DNA from: CAYVIB01 sp964451365
GTDB taxonomy: Bacteria; Pseudomonadota; Gammaproteobacteria; Pseudomonadales; Cellvibrionaceae
Direction of reading: 5' to 3'
Length of the DNA stretch: 64,000 bases
Assembly: GCA_964451365.1 (NCBI GenBank)
Contig: CAYVIB010000025.1
Span: forward strand, 21,888 to 85,887
A program made the position numbers and the translations under genes. The notes beneath the pieces are model-generated. The model worked only from the letters and a program-made list of their open reading frames with translations. It was not told the origin of the DNA and ran no database searches. This document shows positions 53,956 to 61,728 of this stretch, one piece after another; position 1 is the first letter of the stretch; the number at the start of each line of letters is the position of its first letter.

Positions 53956-55188
53956 ATGGTAATTCCAACCTCTGCTGTTTCACATGGCCGCGCGCGGCTG
54001 TTGCGTATCGTTCGGCTCGCAAGCGCTGTCATTATTGTGGCAGCAGCTTTAATCGCGTGTGAAAAAAAGCCGGCAATCGAGGTTGAAACCAGCGTTGAAC
54101 CCACACCGGTCATCGACAAGGAACGGGTGAATACCGCGGCGGATCAATTGTGGACGGCGGGCACGAATACATTTTCCACCTCCGTGGGCGCAGCGAGTGA
54201 ACTTAACGCGGCAATAGACGCTTTCCTCACATCTCCCTCAACGGAAACATTAAAAACCGCGCAACAAAAATGGCAGGATGCCTTCCTCGCCTATCGGCGG
54301 TTTTATTTTTTCCACTTTCTCGGCCAGGCGGCGCCGTCCTCTTTTAACACGCTGGCGGAATTGCATTTTCGCATCGCCGCGCACCCGATTCAGCCGGGGT
54401 ACCTGGATTCCTTCGGCCCGTATTTGTATTCCGGCATGGTGCACGACATCGGCATGGAAATCACCCGCGAGAACCTGATCGGCCAGCACGGCCTTACTGA
54501 CCCGGAAGATGCCGCCCTCGGTTTGTACGCCATTCACTTTATGCTGTTCGGTATCGATGCGCGGCGCCAGGTTGAAGATTATGCGCCGGTCAAACAACTT
54601 TCCCGAGAGGAAATAGAAAGCGGATTTAAAAGTGTAAAGGAAACACCCAATCACCGCCGCCGGCTGTTATTACAATTACAGGCCGACATTTTACTGGACG
54701 ACCTGACAACACTTCAAAACACCTGGCAAAGCAGTGAACCGGATTCAGCCTACCTGAACTGGCAAGCGCTCGCGCCTCGGGAAAAACTGAATACCGTGCG
54801 GCAAACCCTGAAGCAGGGCCTCACGCAACTTATCGTGGATGTGGTTGAAATTAAAAAACTGCAGGAAGCCGCAATGGTAGAGCCGGAAGAAAATGCGCAG
54901 GCCGGGACGGAGACGGGAACCAACGAAACCGAAGAACCCGCCGCAGCGGAAAATGAATTCCACTATTCCAGTTACCCCGCCGCCGATCAACAGCAGTTTG
55001 TACTACTGTCAATAGAATCTCTGATGGATGCGGTGCCGGTACTGAGAAAAGAAAAACGGGAACAGGTGGAAAGCCTGCTGAGTGAAACGAGCGCGCTACT
55101 TTCAGAACCCTTCAGCGAAAAGCAGGACTCCTGGACCAGCGTTTACGAAAACCTGAAATCCGCCATCGATACCATAAACGCCAAATAA
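53956..55188 (+). CDS. Imelysin-like lipoprotein, degenerate motif
   Basis: A 410-residue predicted lipoprotein. The signal peptide ends in a lipobox AAALIACEKK, with Cys near 35. The mature part shows the imelysin (peptidase M75) pattern W-X2-A-X2-YRRFYFF and a helical core. The family GXHXXE motif is changed to GLYAIHFMLFG, so metal binding or catalysis is doubtful. A Glu/Thr-rich linker (EENAQAGTETGTNETEEPAA) precedes the last 90 residues. Family proteins are often linked to iron uptake. It starts 11 bases after the HAD gene. Confidence 0.6.
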   Translation: MVIPTSAVSHGRARLLRIVRLASAVIIVAAALIACEKKPAIEVETSVEPTPVIDKERVNTAADQLWTAGTNTFSTSVGAASELNAAIDAFLTSPSTETLKTAQQKWQDAFLAYRRFYFFHFLGQAAPSSFNTLAELHFRIAAHPIQPGYLDSFGPYLYSGMVHDIGMEITRENLIGQHGLTDPEDAALGLYAIHFMLFGIDARRQVEDYAPVKQLSREEIESGFKSVKETPNHRRRLLLQLQADILLDDLTTLQNTWQSSEPDSAYLNWQALAPREKLNTVRQTLKQGLTQLIVDVVEIKKLQEAAMVEPEENAQAGTETGTNETEEPAAAENEFHYSSYPAADQQQFVLLSIESLMDAVPVLRKEKREQVESLLSETSALLSEPFSEKQDSWTSVYENLKSAIDTINAK

Positions 55189-55195
55189 GCCATAG

Positions 55196-55221
55196 GGCGG
55201 GCAAGCTCAGCGCCACCCGCC
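55196..55221. repeat. Short inverted repeat after the imelysin-like gene
   Basis: GGCGGG (55196-55201) and CCCGCC (55216-55221) face each other across 14 bases, between the converging imelysin-like gene and gcvH. There is no T-tract. It may act as a weak terminator or be a dispersed palindromic repeat. Confidence 0.35.
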
Positions 55222-55292
55222 AAAAATGCCGCTATCCAAAACGGTAAGTGGCGCCCGAAGTGTCGGACCATCGCTTATCCGCTCTACAAAAA

Positions 55293-55694
55293 TTATTCCT
55301 CGTCGTCGCTGTCTTCCAGCGACTCCTGGTATTCATCCGCCGACAGGCAGTTTTCCAGTTCGTCAATATCATCCGGCTGCACGCGGAAAAACCAGCCTTC
55401 ATCATAGGGTGAACTGTTGACGGTTTCTGGCGCTTCCTCAAGTGCCTCATTAACGGCAACGACTTCGCCGGAGACCGGGGAATAAATATCCGACGCAGCT
55501 TTCACCGATTCCACCACGCCCACTTCCTCACCCACGGAAACATGGCTGCCCACTTCCGGTGCCTCCACATAAACCACGTCCCCGAGCGCCTCCTGGGCAT
55601 GGTCGGTAATACCGATGGTGACGGTGCCGTCCTCTTCCAGCCTTGCCCATTCGTGACTGGCCAAATATTTTAACTCCGGTCTTAATTCGCTCAT
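55293..55694 (-). CDS. gcvH: Glycine cleavage system H protein
   Basis: A 133-residue lipoyl-carrier protein that shuttles the aminomethyl group between GcvP, GcvT and Lpd. The lipoylated Lys is K65 in GVVESVKAASDIYSP, and SHEWARLEEDGTVTIGITDHAQEALGDVVYV is the typical start. Length is normal. It follows gcvT by 29 bases. The gcvP gene does not follow; the next gene downstream is convergent. Confidence 0.96.
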   Translation of the reverse strand: MSELRPELKYLASHEWARLEEDGTVTIGITDHAQEALGDVVYVEAPEVGSHVSVGEEVGVVESVKAASDIYSPVSGEVVAVNEALEEAPETVNSSPYDEGWFFRVQPDDIDELENCLSADEYQESLEDSDDEE

Positions 55695-55723
55695 ATTTTT
55701 TTCCTGTTACTGGATTTTTTGCT

Positions 55724-56842
55724 TTAGAAAACTTTTTTGCCGTTTCTGACGAAACAAGGTTTTACCACATCCACCGTCAGAATTTTATTTCTTATTTCAA
55801 CCTGGCACTGATTACCGGTATCTTCCGGCACGCGCGCCAGCGCGATGGAGTAACCGAGCGTGGGTGAAAAGGAGCCGCTGGTGATAATACCCGTTCGCGA
55901 ATTGTCCGCAATATCCGAACCGCCAACAACGACTTTTTGACCGGCGCGCAGCACGCCTTTTTCCTTTAACGCCAGGCCCACCAGTTTTTGTTTAACGCCG
56001 CCGGCCTTTTCCGCTTCTATAACCTTGCGGCCGATAAACTCGCGCTCTTCCGGTTGCCAAGCAATAGTCCATGCCATATTGGCCACCAGGGGAGACGTGT
56101 TGTCATCCATCTCGTGACCGTAAAGATTCATCCCCGCCTCAAGTCGCAAGGTATCGCGCGCGCCCAAACCGCATGGCGCCACGCCGGAATTTTTCAGCTC
56201 GCGCCAGAATCTTTCCGCGCTGTGGGCGGGCAGCACAATTTCATAACCATCCTCGCCCGTGTAACCGGTGCGGGCGACAAACCATTCCTCACCGTCAACA
56301 TCGACAGGCGTGCCCTGGAACACCGCGAGTTCGTCGAGCTTTTTCGAACCCCCACTGTTCGAACCGATAATATCAGCCACCTTCATGCGCGCCTCGGGCC
56401 CCTGCACCGCAATCATCGCCAGGTCGACGCGTTCGTTTACCGCCACGTTAAAATCCACGGCATGCTCCATAATCCACGCCAGGTCCTTCTCCCGGGTTGC
56501 GCAGTTGACCACCAAACGATAGTACGTGTCCATGTTGTAGACAATCAAATCGTCGATAACGCCACCGCGCTCATTAAGCATCGCGGTATAAAGTGCCTTG
56601 CCCGGCACCTTGAGCTTATCCACATCGTTTGCCAAAAGGGTTTGCAGGAAGGCTTTGGTTTTTTCACCCGCCAGGTCCACCACCGTCATATGGGAGACGT
56701 CGAACATGCCGGCGTGTTTGCGCACGAGGTGATGCTCCTCCACCTGGGAGCCGTAGTGCAGCGGCATATTCCAGCCGCCGAAATCCACCATCCTGCCCCC
56801 CATTTCCTTGTGTACTTCAATCAGCGGGGTTGCGTTAAGCAT
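55724..56842 (-). CDS. gcvT: Aminomethyltransferase GcvT
   Basis: A 372-residue T protein transferring methylene to THF. Marks are MVDFGGWNMPLHYGSQVEEHHLVR, FDVSHM, NDVDKL and GYTGEDGYEIVLPAHSAERFW, with folate-binding residues in GLGARDTLRLEAGMNLYGHEM, where the Asp is catalytic. The promoter region upstream (56843-56985) has a TACAAT on the minus strand near 56893-56898. I see no glycine riboswitch there. Confidence 0.96.
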   Translation of the reverse strand: MLNATPLIEVHKEMGGRMVDFGGWNMPLHYGSQVEEHHLVRKHAGMFDVSHMTVVDLAGEKTKAFLQTLLANDVDKLKVPGKALYTAMLNERGGVIDDLIVYNMDTYYRLVVNCATREKDLAWIMEHAVDFNVAVNERVDLAMIAVQGPEARMKVADIIGSNSGGSKKLDELAVFQGTPVDVDGEEWFVARTGYTGEDGYEIVLPAHSAERFWRELKNSGVAPCGLGARDTLRLEAGMNLYGHEMDDNTSPLVANMAWTIAWQPEEREFIGRKVIEAEKAGGVKQKLVGLALKEKGVLRAGQKVVVGGSDIADNSRTGIITSGSFSPTLGYSIALARVPEDTGNQCQVEIRNKILTVDVVKPCFVRNGKKVF

Positions 56843-56985
56843 CGGGAAGCCTCTCTATGGTCGGGTAATGGGGTATGGTGAAGAACTCGCTATTGTAGCG
56901 ATTTCACCGGCCGGATAAAACGCCGCTTGGTTGGCGCCGAATGTTGTGGTAAAAGCCGGCGTAAGAATTAATGTATTAGAAAATC

Positions 56986-58032
56986 ATGCCCAAACAAGAC
57001 GCCTTCGCCAACACCCTGCTCAAATGGTTCGACGTACACGGCCGCAAAAACCTGCCGTGGCAAAAACCGATTACGCCCTATCGTGTGTGGCTGTCGGAAA
57101 TCATGCTGCAACAAACCCAGGTGGAAACCGTCATCCCCTATTTCAACCGCTTTGTAAAAGCGTTTCCCTCTTTTAAACAACTGGCCGCCGCCAAACCGGA
57201 CAACGTACTGCATTTATGGGCTGGTCTCGGCTACTACGCCCGCGCGCGCAACCTGCACAAATGCGCGCAAATCGTGGTGGCGGAATTCAACGGCAGAATG
57301 CCTTCCACCGTGGAAGAGCTAGCGAGCCTGCCCGGCATTGGCCGTTCCACCGCCGGCGCCATTGTCAGTATCGCTTTTGAAAAACCGGCACCGATTCTCG
57401 ACGGCAACGTAAAACGCGTGCTTGCACGCTACCACGCCATCGAAGGCTGGCCCGGTAATAAGCAGGTGGAAGAAGCACTGTGGGAAAAGGCCATTCAACA
57501 CACACCCAACGAGCGCTGCCGGGACTACACCCAGGCGATCATGGATTTGGGCGCCACTCTGTGTACCCGATCATCGCCGGACTGCCCCGCCTGCCCCTTC
57601 AAACGCAGCTGTGAAGGCTTAAAGCAGGGCCTGGTAAATGAACTGCCCGGCAAAAAGCCGAAGAAAGCGTTGCCGGTAAAACAAATCCAAATGCTGGTGA
57701 TTAAAAACAGGCGGGGCGAAATCCTGCTGGAAAAGCGTCCGCCGCGGGGCATCTGGGGCGGCCTCTGGAGCCTGCCGGAATTGGACCTCGGCGCCGACAG
57801 CCACAACCACTGCCTCACCCGGTTCGGCGAAGCCAGCCCACCGGAAACCCTGCCGGCACTGCGTCATACCTTCAGTCATTACCACCTGGATATCTCGCCG
57901 GTACTGCTCACACTGTCGAAACCGCTGAATGGCGTTACCGAAAGCAGCGCACGTATCTGGTACAACCTGGAGCATCCGCAGACTATCGGCTTGGCGGCGC
58001 CCGTCAAAAAACTCCTTTCCGGTTTACCGTAA
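56986..58032 (+). CDS. mutY: Adenine DNA glycosylase MutY
   Basis: A 348-residue glycosylase that removes A opposite 8-oxoG. The catalytic Glu is in EIMLQQTQVETVIPY near residue 37, the helix-hairpin-helix is LPGIGRSTAGAI, and the catalytic Asp is in ILDGNVKRVLARYH. Four Fe-S cysteines follow the C-X6-C-X2-C-X5-C pattern in CTRSSPDCPACPFKRSC. A carboxyl Nudix-like domain recognises 8-oxoG. It is followed by yggX, the order seen in E. coli. Confidence 0.96.
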   Translation: MPKQDAFANTLLKWFDVHGRKNLPWQKPITPYRVWLSEIMLQQTQVETVIPYFNRFVKAFPSFKQLAAAKPDNVLHLWAGLGYYARARNLHKCAQIVVAEFNGRMPSTVEELASLPGIGRSTAGAIVSIAFEKPAPILDGNVKRVLARYHAIEGWPGNKQVEEALWEKAIQHTPNERCRDYTQAIMDLGATLCTRSSPDCPACPFKRSCEGLKQGLVNELPGKKPKKALPVKQIQMLVIKNRRGEILLEKRPPRGIWGGLWSLPELDLGADSHNHCLTRFGEASPPETLPALRHTFSHYHLDISPVLLTLSKPLNGVTESSARIWYNLEHPQTIGLAAPVKKLLSGLP

Positions 58033-58126
58033 GTTGGGGCAAGAACAAAACCCCAACACTGTTTTTTGGCCTCCCGCCACTTTTGTGTAAGATACACTCC
58101 CAGTTCACACCCTGCCGGGAGAAACC

Positions 58127-58399
58127 ATGAGCCGCACCGTATTTTGCCGCAAGTACAAACAGGAAATGGAAGGTCTTGAGACCCCGCCACTGCCCGGCCC
58201 CAAGGGGCAGGACATTTTCGAAAACGTCTCCAGGCAGGCCTGGCAGGAGTGGATGGCCCACCAGACCACCCTGATCAACGAAAAACACCTGAATATGATG
58301 GATATGGCGGCACGCAACTACCTGGGCGAACAGCGGGACAAGTTTCTTTCCGGGGAGGAGTACGACCGGGCGGAAGGTTTCGTCCCGCCGGAAAAATAA
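58127..58399 (+). CDS. yggX: Probable Fe(2+)-trafficking protein YggX
   Basis: A 90-residue YggX-family protein linked to protection of Fe-S clusters from oxidation. It starts MSRTVFCRKYKQEMEGLETP with the conserved Cys7, and has QAWQEWMAHQTTLINEKHLN and a YDRAEGFVPPEK end. It lies 94 bases after mutY, an Fe-S protein, in the conserved mutY-yggX order. Confidence 0.95.
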   Translation: MSRTVFCRKYKQEMEGLETPPLPGPKGQDIFENVSRQAWQEWMAHQTTLINEKHLNMMDMAARNYLGEQRDKFLSGEEYDRAEGFVPPEK

Positions 58400-58425
58400 A
58401 TTTTGCTGGCGAGTCATCCGGTGTC

Positions 58426-58454
58426 TTGACTACTTTGGCCTTAGCGGGTTTAAT
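58426..58454 (+). promoter_or_regulatory. Stable-RNA-type promoter for tRNA-Phe
   Basis: TTGACT (58426-58431), a 17-base spacer and TTTAAT (58449-58454), followed by a GC-rich discriminator. This is the layout of stringently controlled tRNA promoters. The intact tRNA begins about 260 bases downstream; a tRNA 5' fragment lies in between. Confidence 0.6.
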
Positions 58455-58530
58455 ACGCGCCTCGCGCTTTTTGGCCCCTTTTGAAGCAGTTGGGGGAAGG
58501 GCATGGCTGATCAAAAACCAACCGCCATAC

Positions 58531-58580
58531 GGCTTGGTAAGTCAGTTAATTCGAAGTTATAAATGCCCAGATAGCTCAGT
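58531..58580 (+). repeat. Duplicated tRNA-Phe leader and 5' tRNA fragment, copy 1
   Basis: Begins CGGCTTGGTAAGT and ends with the first 17 or so bases of tRNA-Phe (GCCCAGATAGCTCAGTT, 58564-58580). It repeats the leader and start of the intact gene at about 58681-58735. After the fragment the sequence diverges into unrelated hairpins, so it cannot form a tRNA. Confidence 0.75.
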
Positions 58581-58719
58581 TAGGTCAATTGCACCGCAAT
58601 TGACGACGTTGAAGCGAGGGGCTGTGAAGCGAAGCGCCCCCGAGCGTTGACTCAACGCCAGGGCGATGCTCCAGGGACGGCTGCTTGGTAAGTTAGTTTA
58701 GTTCGTAAGTTATATAAAT
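58581..58719. other. Spacer between tRNA fragment and intact tRNA-Phe
   Basis: No gene is seen. It holds small hairpins: CAATTG / CAATTG around 58586-58602 and a GGGGC...GCCCC stem around 58618-58640. Its right end is the second copy of the tRNA leader repeat. Confidence 0.4.
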
Positions 58720-58795
58720 GCCCAGATAGCTCAGTCGGTAGAGCAGGGGACTGAAAATCCCCGTGTCGGTGGTTCGATTCCGCCTCTGGGCACCA
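58720..58795 (+). tRNA. tRNA-Phe (GAA)
   Basis: Folds as a complete cloverleaf. Acceptor GCCCAGA pairs with TCTGGGC, the D arm is GCTC...GAGC, the anticodon stem GGGGA/TCCCC holds CTGAAAA with anticodon GAA, and the T arm is GGTGG-TTCGATT-CCGCC. The 3' CCA is encoded. The sequence after it is AT-richer and carries island-type genes, so this is a plausible integration site. Confidence 0.97.
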
Positions 58796-58848
58796 TCCAT
58801 ACGAAGTTGAAACTGCACACTGTGGATTCACCCATAATATGGCGCAAT

Positions 58849-58893
58849 TGCCAAATTATGGTAAAAAAAGTCCACTGCCAAAATTTGGTAAAA
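58849..58893. repeat. Pair of 18-base direct repeats
   Basis: TGCCAAATTATGGTAAAA (58849-58866) and TGCCAAAATTTGGTAAAA (58876-58893), 27 bases apart start to start. Each contains an AT-rich CCAAA...GG palindrome. Such spaced repeats next to a tRNA gene could be recombinase or regulator binding sites. Confidence 0.45.
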
Positions 58894-58910
58894 CGAGGCT
58901 TTTAACGTTG

Positions 58911-58951
58911 AAAAGCCCAGCAATATAATAAGAGTTGCTGGGCTTTTTTAT
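58911..58951 (+). terminator. Rho-independent terminator after tRNA-Phe
   Basis: AAAGCCCAGCAA and TTGCTGGGCTTT form a 12-bp stem around an AT-rich loop, followed by a run of T. It lies about 120 bases after the tRNA 3' end. Confidence 0.85.
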
Positions 58952-59030
58952 TGCCTGAGCTCTAGTATTTGCCAACTTGATTAAGAGCCATGTCTTCGGT
59001 CACCTCGCGCATAAATTGTCAATCGCGCTC

Positions 59031-59084
59031 ATATTTATTGGCAAGGGTGCGAAGCACCGTAGGTACGCCCTTGCCAATAAATAT
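59031..59084. repeat. Long inverted repeat with inner hairpin
   Basis: Perfect 17-base arms, ATATTTATTGGCAAGGG (59031-59047) and its complement (59068-59084). Inside them GGTGC-GAA-GCACC (59046-59058) forms a second hairpin. It lies 130-185 bases past the stop of the SMC-like ATPase gene. It could be a transcript end, a miniature mobile repeat or a recombination site. Confidence 0.6.
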
Positions 59085-59215
59085 GGGTGGGATAGATTTA
59101 TAACAGCGCAAGGAGAGTGAAGACATGACAGGCAGCAAACAGCCAAAAGCAGACATTAAATAAATACACTACCCCCGGAATCCTACTAATATTTACTAGA
59201 TCTTTAAATGTAAAT
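59085..59215. other. Short non-coding stretch before the ATPase gene end
   Basis: No gene of normal size. A 12-codon frame (MTGSKQPKADIK, 59125-59163, plus strand) follows a well-placed AGGAG; it may be a gene remnant. Confidence 0.3.
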
Positions 59216-61168
59216 TTAGTGCCCCCTATAATAAGGAATCAAAGGAAAATGTTCTTCGCTATCTGGCTGCATGTGCCGTGATTTATGCGTCTTTGTATAG
59301 CCTTCTGGAGGAGGGAAATATTCTTTATCAATTATTATAATTTGAGTTCCGGCCAATTCTTTAGCAGCAAGTTCATAAATAAGCTTTATGAAACCTTCAA
59401 AAACATCTTTATTCTCTCGCTCACTAATATTTTTCATAGGGGAGTCTATGATCAATAAAGAAGGTAACACTTCGTTTCTGGTTGATCTAGCCAAATAATG
59501 CGCAGCCAACGCAAAGCAACTTTTGAAAATTGTTTTCTTACCACCACTGCTCAAATTCGCAAAAGATGTAACAGCCAAGTCACCAACTTGTGAATCTAAT
59601 ACATCAGGAAGAAAATCTGGAGATTTAATAGAGACGGAGTCATCTTTCTTTATTCCTGGAAACTTAGACCTCAACAACATCTTCAAGAATATTTTTTCCA
59701 ATTTTTCAAGGTTTTTCGTATCCTTCTCTGCCTGCTCCCTGGCTTCCTTAAGCTCCTCATGAAGATCATTAATTTCTGGCGTTAAATTAATAGCATCAGA
59801 TTCTAGCTGAGAAACTCTAGAGGGAAGCTCTTGTAGTTTCCTCAATCCCTCCATTTTTTCCTTAACAGATATAAGCTCTTTTTCAGTCTCTAGAACCGTC
59901 GACAAATAAACGGAATCATACTCACTTAAAAGCTGGGTCAATCTATTATCTATTTCTACCTTCTTACGTATATATTCGTTTCTTTTTCTTTCCAGCTTAG
60001 AAAGCTGACTCTTATGATCTTTTACCGCCCTAGCTAGCTCTTTAATTCTTGATTCGGCGTCTCTTTCTAAAATCTCGTTATTATTATCGGATGCCTCACC
60101 TTCGCTTTCTTCCTGCCCACAGACCAAACAGGAATTGGCTGGCCTCTGTGGCAAATCTTTAAAGCAGGATGGGCAGGATGAGTATGAAACACTTAAAAGC
60201 GCCAACCTAGCAGAAGCGTCTCTCTTAACTTTTAATCTAAGCATTTCAATTTCATTTAAATGCCTAGAATCTCTAGATATCAATTCTTTGACTTCTCTGA
60301 TAGCAATATCTAGGTTTTCTATTTCATAGAAAATCGCCCTGGCGTCGTTTTTCAAACCATCTACAGCATGGCGATTATTTGATTTTTTAATATTTGATTT
60401 AAGTCCATTTATTATCTCTGTAAGCTCAGCCTCTTTCAACTTCAGTCTTTCAATCTCCCCATGCATCTCATCATAGGAGTCTATAGAAGCGTCATTTAGA
60501 ACATCTCTCAGGGTGCTTGCGGCGGCATTTAAATAACGCCTCCTGTCTCTAAGCTCAGCCAATGATTCTTCTAACTCAGATACCTTCTCTTGGTGAAACC
60601 CAATAATAAATCGCAATACATCTCTACTCGCCAGGCGTTTCCAATTATTAGCATCTTTTCCAAGATGAAAAAAATCACTATCAATTTCATCTTGATCTAA
60701 ATAGCAATACCAGAGCAGATTTCTGATACTTAATCTCTGCAAATCAGAATCTTCCTTAGCTTTACTTCTCCTCACTTTAGGTGGCGCCATTCCCGCTAGG
60801 AAAAAGATGAAGTCTGAAAGATTTTCAATACCACTATCTGGAATTACCTCTTCACCGGCGTCAATTGGCACAACCAACCTATATTTTTCTTCACCCACTG
60901 AATATGAAGCTATGACACTAGCCGCATCCCTTGGCCTAGATATAATTAAACTATTCTCATTTATAGAGAGGTCTAGAGAAACTGAAACGAATTCTTGTTG
61001 AAGAGCGGGTGAATATTCAAAATCACCACCAAAGCAATAATCTATTAGGCGCGCAATGCTAGTTTTTCCAGCCCCCATCTTTCCATAAAAGTAGGAAGTA
61101 TCAGCAAAGCCTATGATTTCTTCTGATTTCTTTAATTTTAAGATAAGTTTGTTTAAATAAATCTTCAT
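59216..61168 (-). CDS. SMC/Rad50-like ABC ATPase of a Lamassu/DdmABC-type system
   Basis: A 650-residue ATPase. Walker A is GKMGAGKTS (29-37). Long coiled coils run from about 190 to 320 and 370 to 490, separated by a four-cysteine zinc-like insert (C332, C335, C347, C350). The ABC signature is LSSGG (539-543) and Walker B is LLIIDSP (571-577). The residue after Asp575 is Ser, not the usual catalytic Glu. No membrane segment is seen. Layout and operon position match LmuB/DdmC, which senses DNA and licenses the nuclease. It overlaps the middle gene as ATGA. Codon use is AT-rich, unlike the core genes. Confidence 0.8.
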   Translation of the reverse strand: MKIYLNKLILKLKKSEEIIGFADTSYFYGKMGAGKTSIARLIDYCFGGDFEYSPALQQEFVSVSLDLSINENSLIISRPRDAASVIASYSVGEEKYRLVVPIDAGEEVIPDSGIENLSDFIFFLAGMAPPKVRRSKAKEDSDLQRLSIRNLLWYCYLDQDEIDSDFFHLGKDANNWKRLASRDVLRFIIGFHQEKVSELEESLAELRDRRRYLNAAASTLRDVLNDASIDSYDEMHGEIERLKLKEAELTEIINGLKSNIKKSNNRHAVDGLKNDARAIFYEIENLDIAIREVKELISRDSRHLNEIEMLRLKVKRDASARLALLSVSYSSCPSCFKDLPQRPANSCLVCGQEESEGEASDNNNEILERDAESRIKELARAVKDHKSQLSKLERKRNEYIRKKVEIDNRLTQLLSEYDSVYLSTVLETEKELISVKEKMEGLRKLQELPSRVSQLESDAINLTPEINDLHEELKEAREQAEKDTKNLEKLEKIFLKMLLRSKFPGIKKDDSVSIKSPDFLPDVLDSQVGDLAVTSFANLSSGGKKTIFKSCFALAAHYLARSTRNEVLPSLLIIDSPMKNISERENKDVFEGFIKLIYELAAKELAGTQIIIIDKEYFPPPEGYTKTHKSRHMQPDSEEHFPLIPYYRGH

Positions 61169-61728
61169 AGCTCTATTTCATCCCCCCAGCGCATATCATT
61201 TAATTCTGGAAAAGTCTCGTAAATAAAGCTCATCAACTTCGTGGCTGAAAAGCCTCCAAAAGTTTTAACGACAGCTGTTGCTCGGAGATACTGCTCCTTG
61301 TGGATCTCCGATTCAGCGAGCCCATCGACAAACTCCTGGCCCAAGTCTGTTGATTCCACTATTACTGTTTTTCCTTCTGTATAGACATTTAATAGTCCCT
61401 TTGCCTTTAACAGGCTAATCCATCTACGATAGCGGCCATCCCATGGACCATACCTAAATCTAATCATTTTAGATTCAATGGTATCTTTTTCATGACTCTT
61501 AATCTCAACATCAAATTGAGATAGTGACTTACCTTCTTTTTCAATAGCCACATTTAGACAATTGGGGTACCGAAGTAAAAAATCCATCTTGGCCAGTTTA
61601 GTAATGCCTTTTATCTTCCTTTTTCCCTTCCACTTACCTGATATAGCAACGAGCATTAGCACTCGCATCATGTGTAAATCGTCAGACAACTCAGCCTGCG
61701 CAGCCTTTCTAGCAAGAAGTAGACTCAT
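61165..61728 (-). CDS. Small middle component of the ABC three-component (Lamassu-type) system
   Basis: A 187-residue protein. A helical amino part (ARKAAQAELSDDLHMMRVLMLVA) is followed by basic KWKGKRKIKGITKLAKMDFLLRYP, which looks like a winged-helix entry. RMIRFRYGPWDGRYRRW-like FRYGPWDGRYRRWISLLKAKGLL and a helical end follow. FRYGPWD and the helix-wing pattern suggest nucleic-acid or protein binding. By place and size it corresponds to LmuC/DdmB. Both ends overlap neighbours as ATGA, so the three products are probably made in fixed ratio. Family assignment is by context. Confidence 0.68.
   Translation of the reverse strand: MSLLLARKAAQAELSDDLHMMRVLMLVAISGKWKGKRKIKGITKLAKMDFLLRYPNCLNVAIEKEGKSLSQFDVEIKSHEKDTIESKMIRFRYGPWDGRYRRWISLLKAKGLLNVYTEGKTVIVESTDLGQEFVDGLAESEIHKEQYLRATAVVKTFGGFSATKLMSFIYETFPELNDMRWGDEIEL

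Noticed and set aside
56843..56985. Glycine riboswitch upstream of gcvT
   Set aside because: The expected tandem aptamer core was looked for on the minus strand and is not present; the gap is also too short for a tandem aptamer plus promoter.
58249..58650. 133-codon frame running through yggX into the tRNA leader
   Set aside because: It is a shifted frame of yggX and then reads through the tRNA fragment and its hairpins.
58531..58735. CRISPR array
   Set aside because: Only two imperfect repeats, one of which is the tRNA gene itself; no regular spacers and no cas genes.
59125..59163. 12-codon frame with a good Shine-Dalgarno
   Set aside because: Too short to support as a gene; kept only as a possible remnant.
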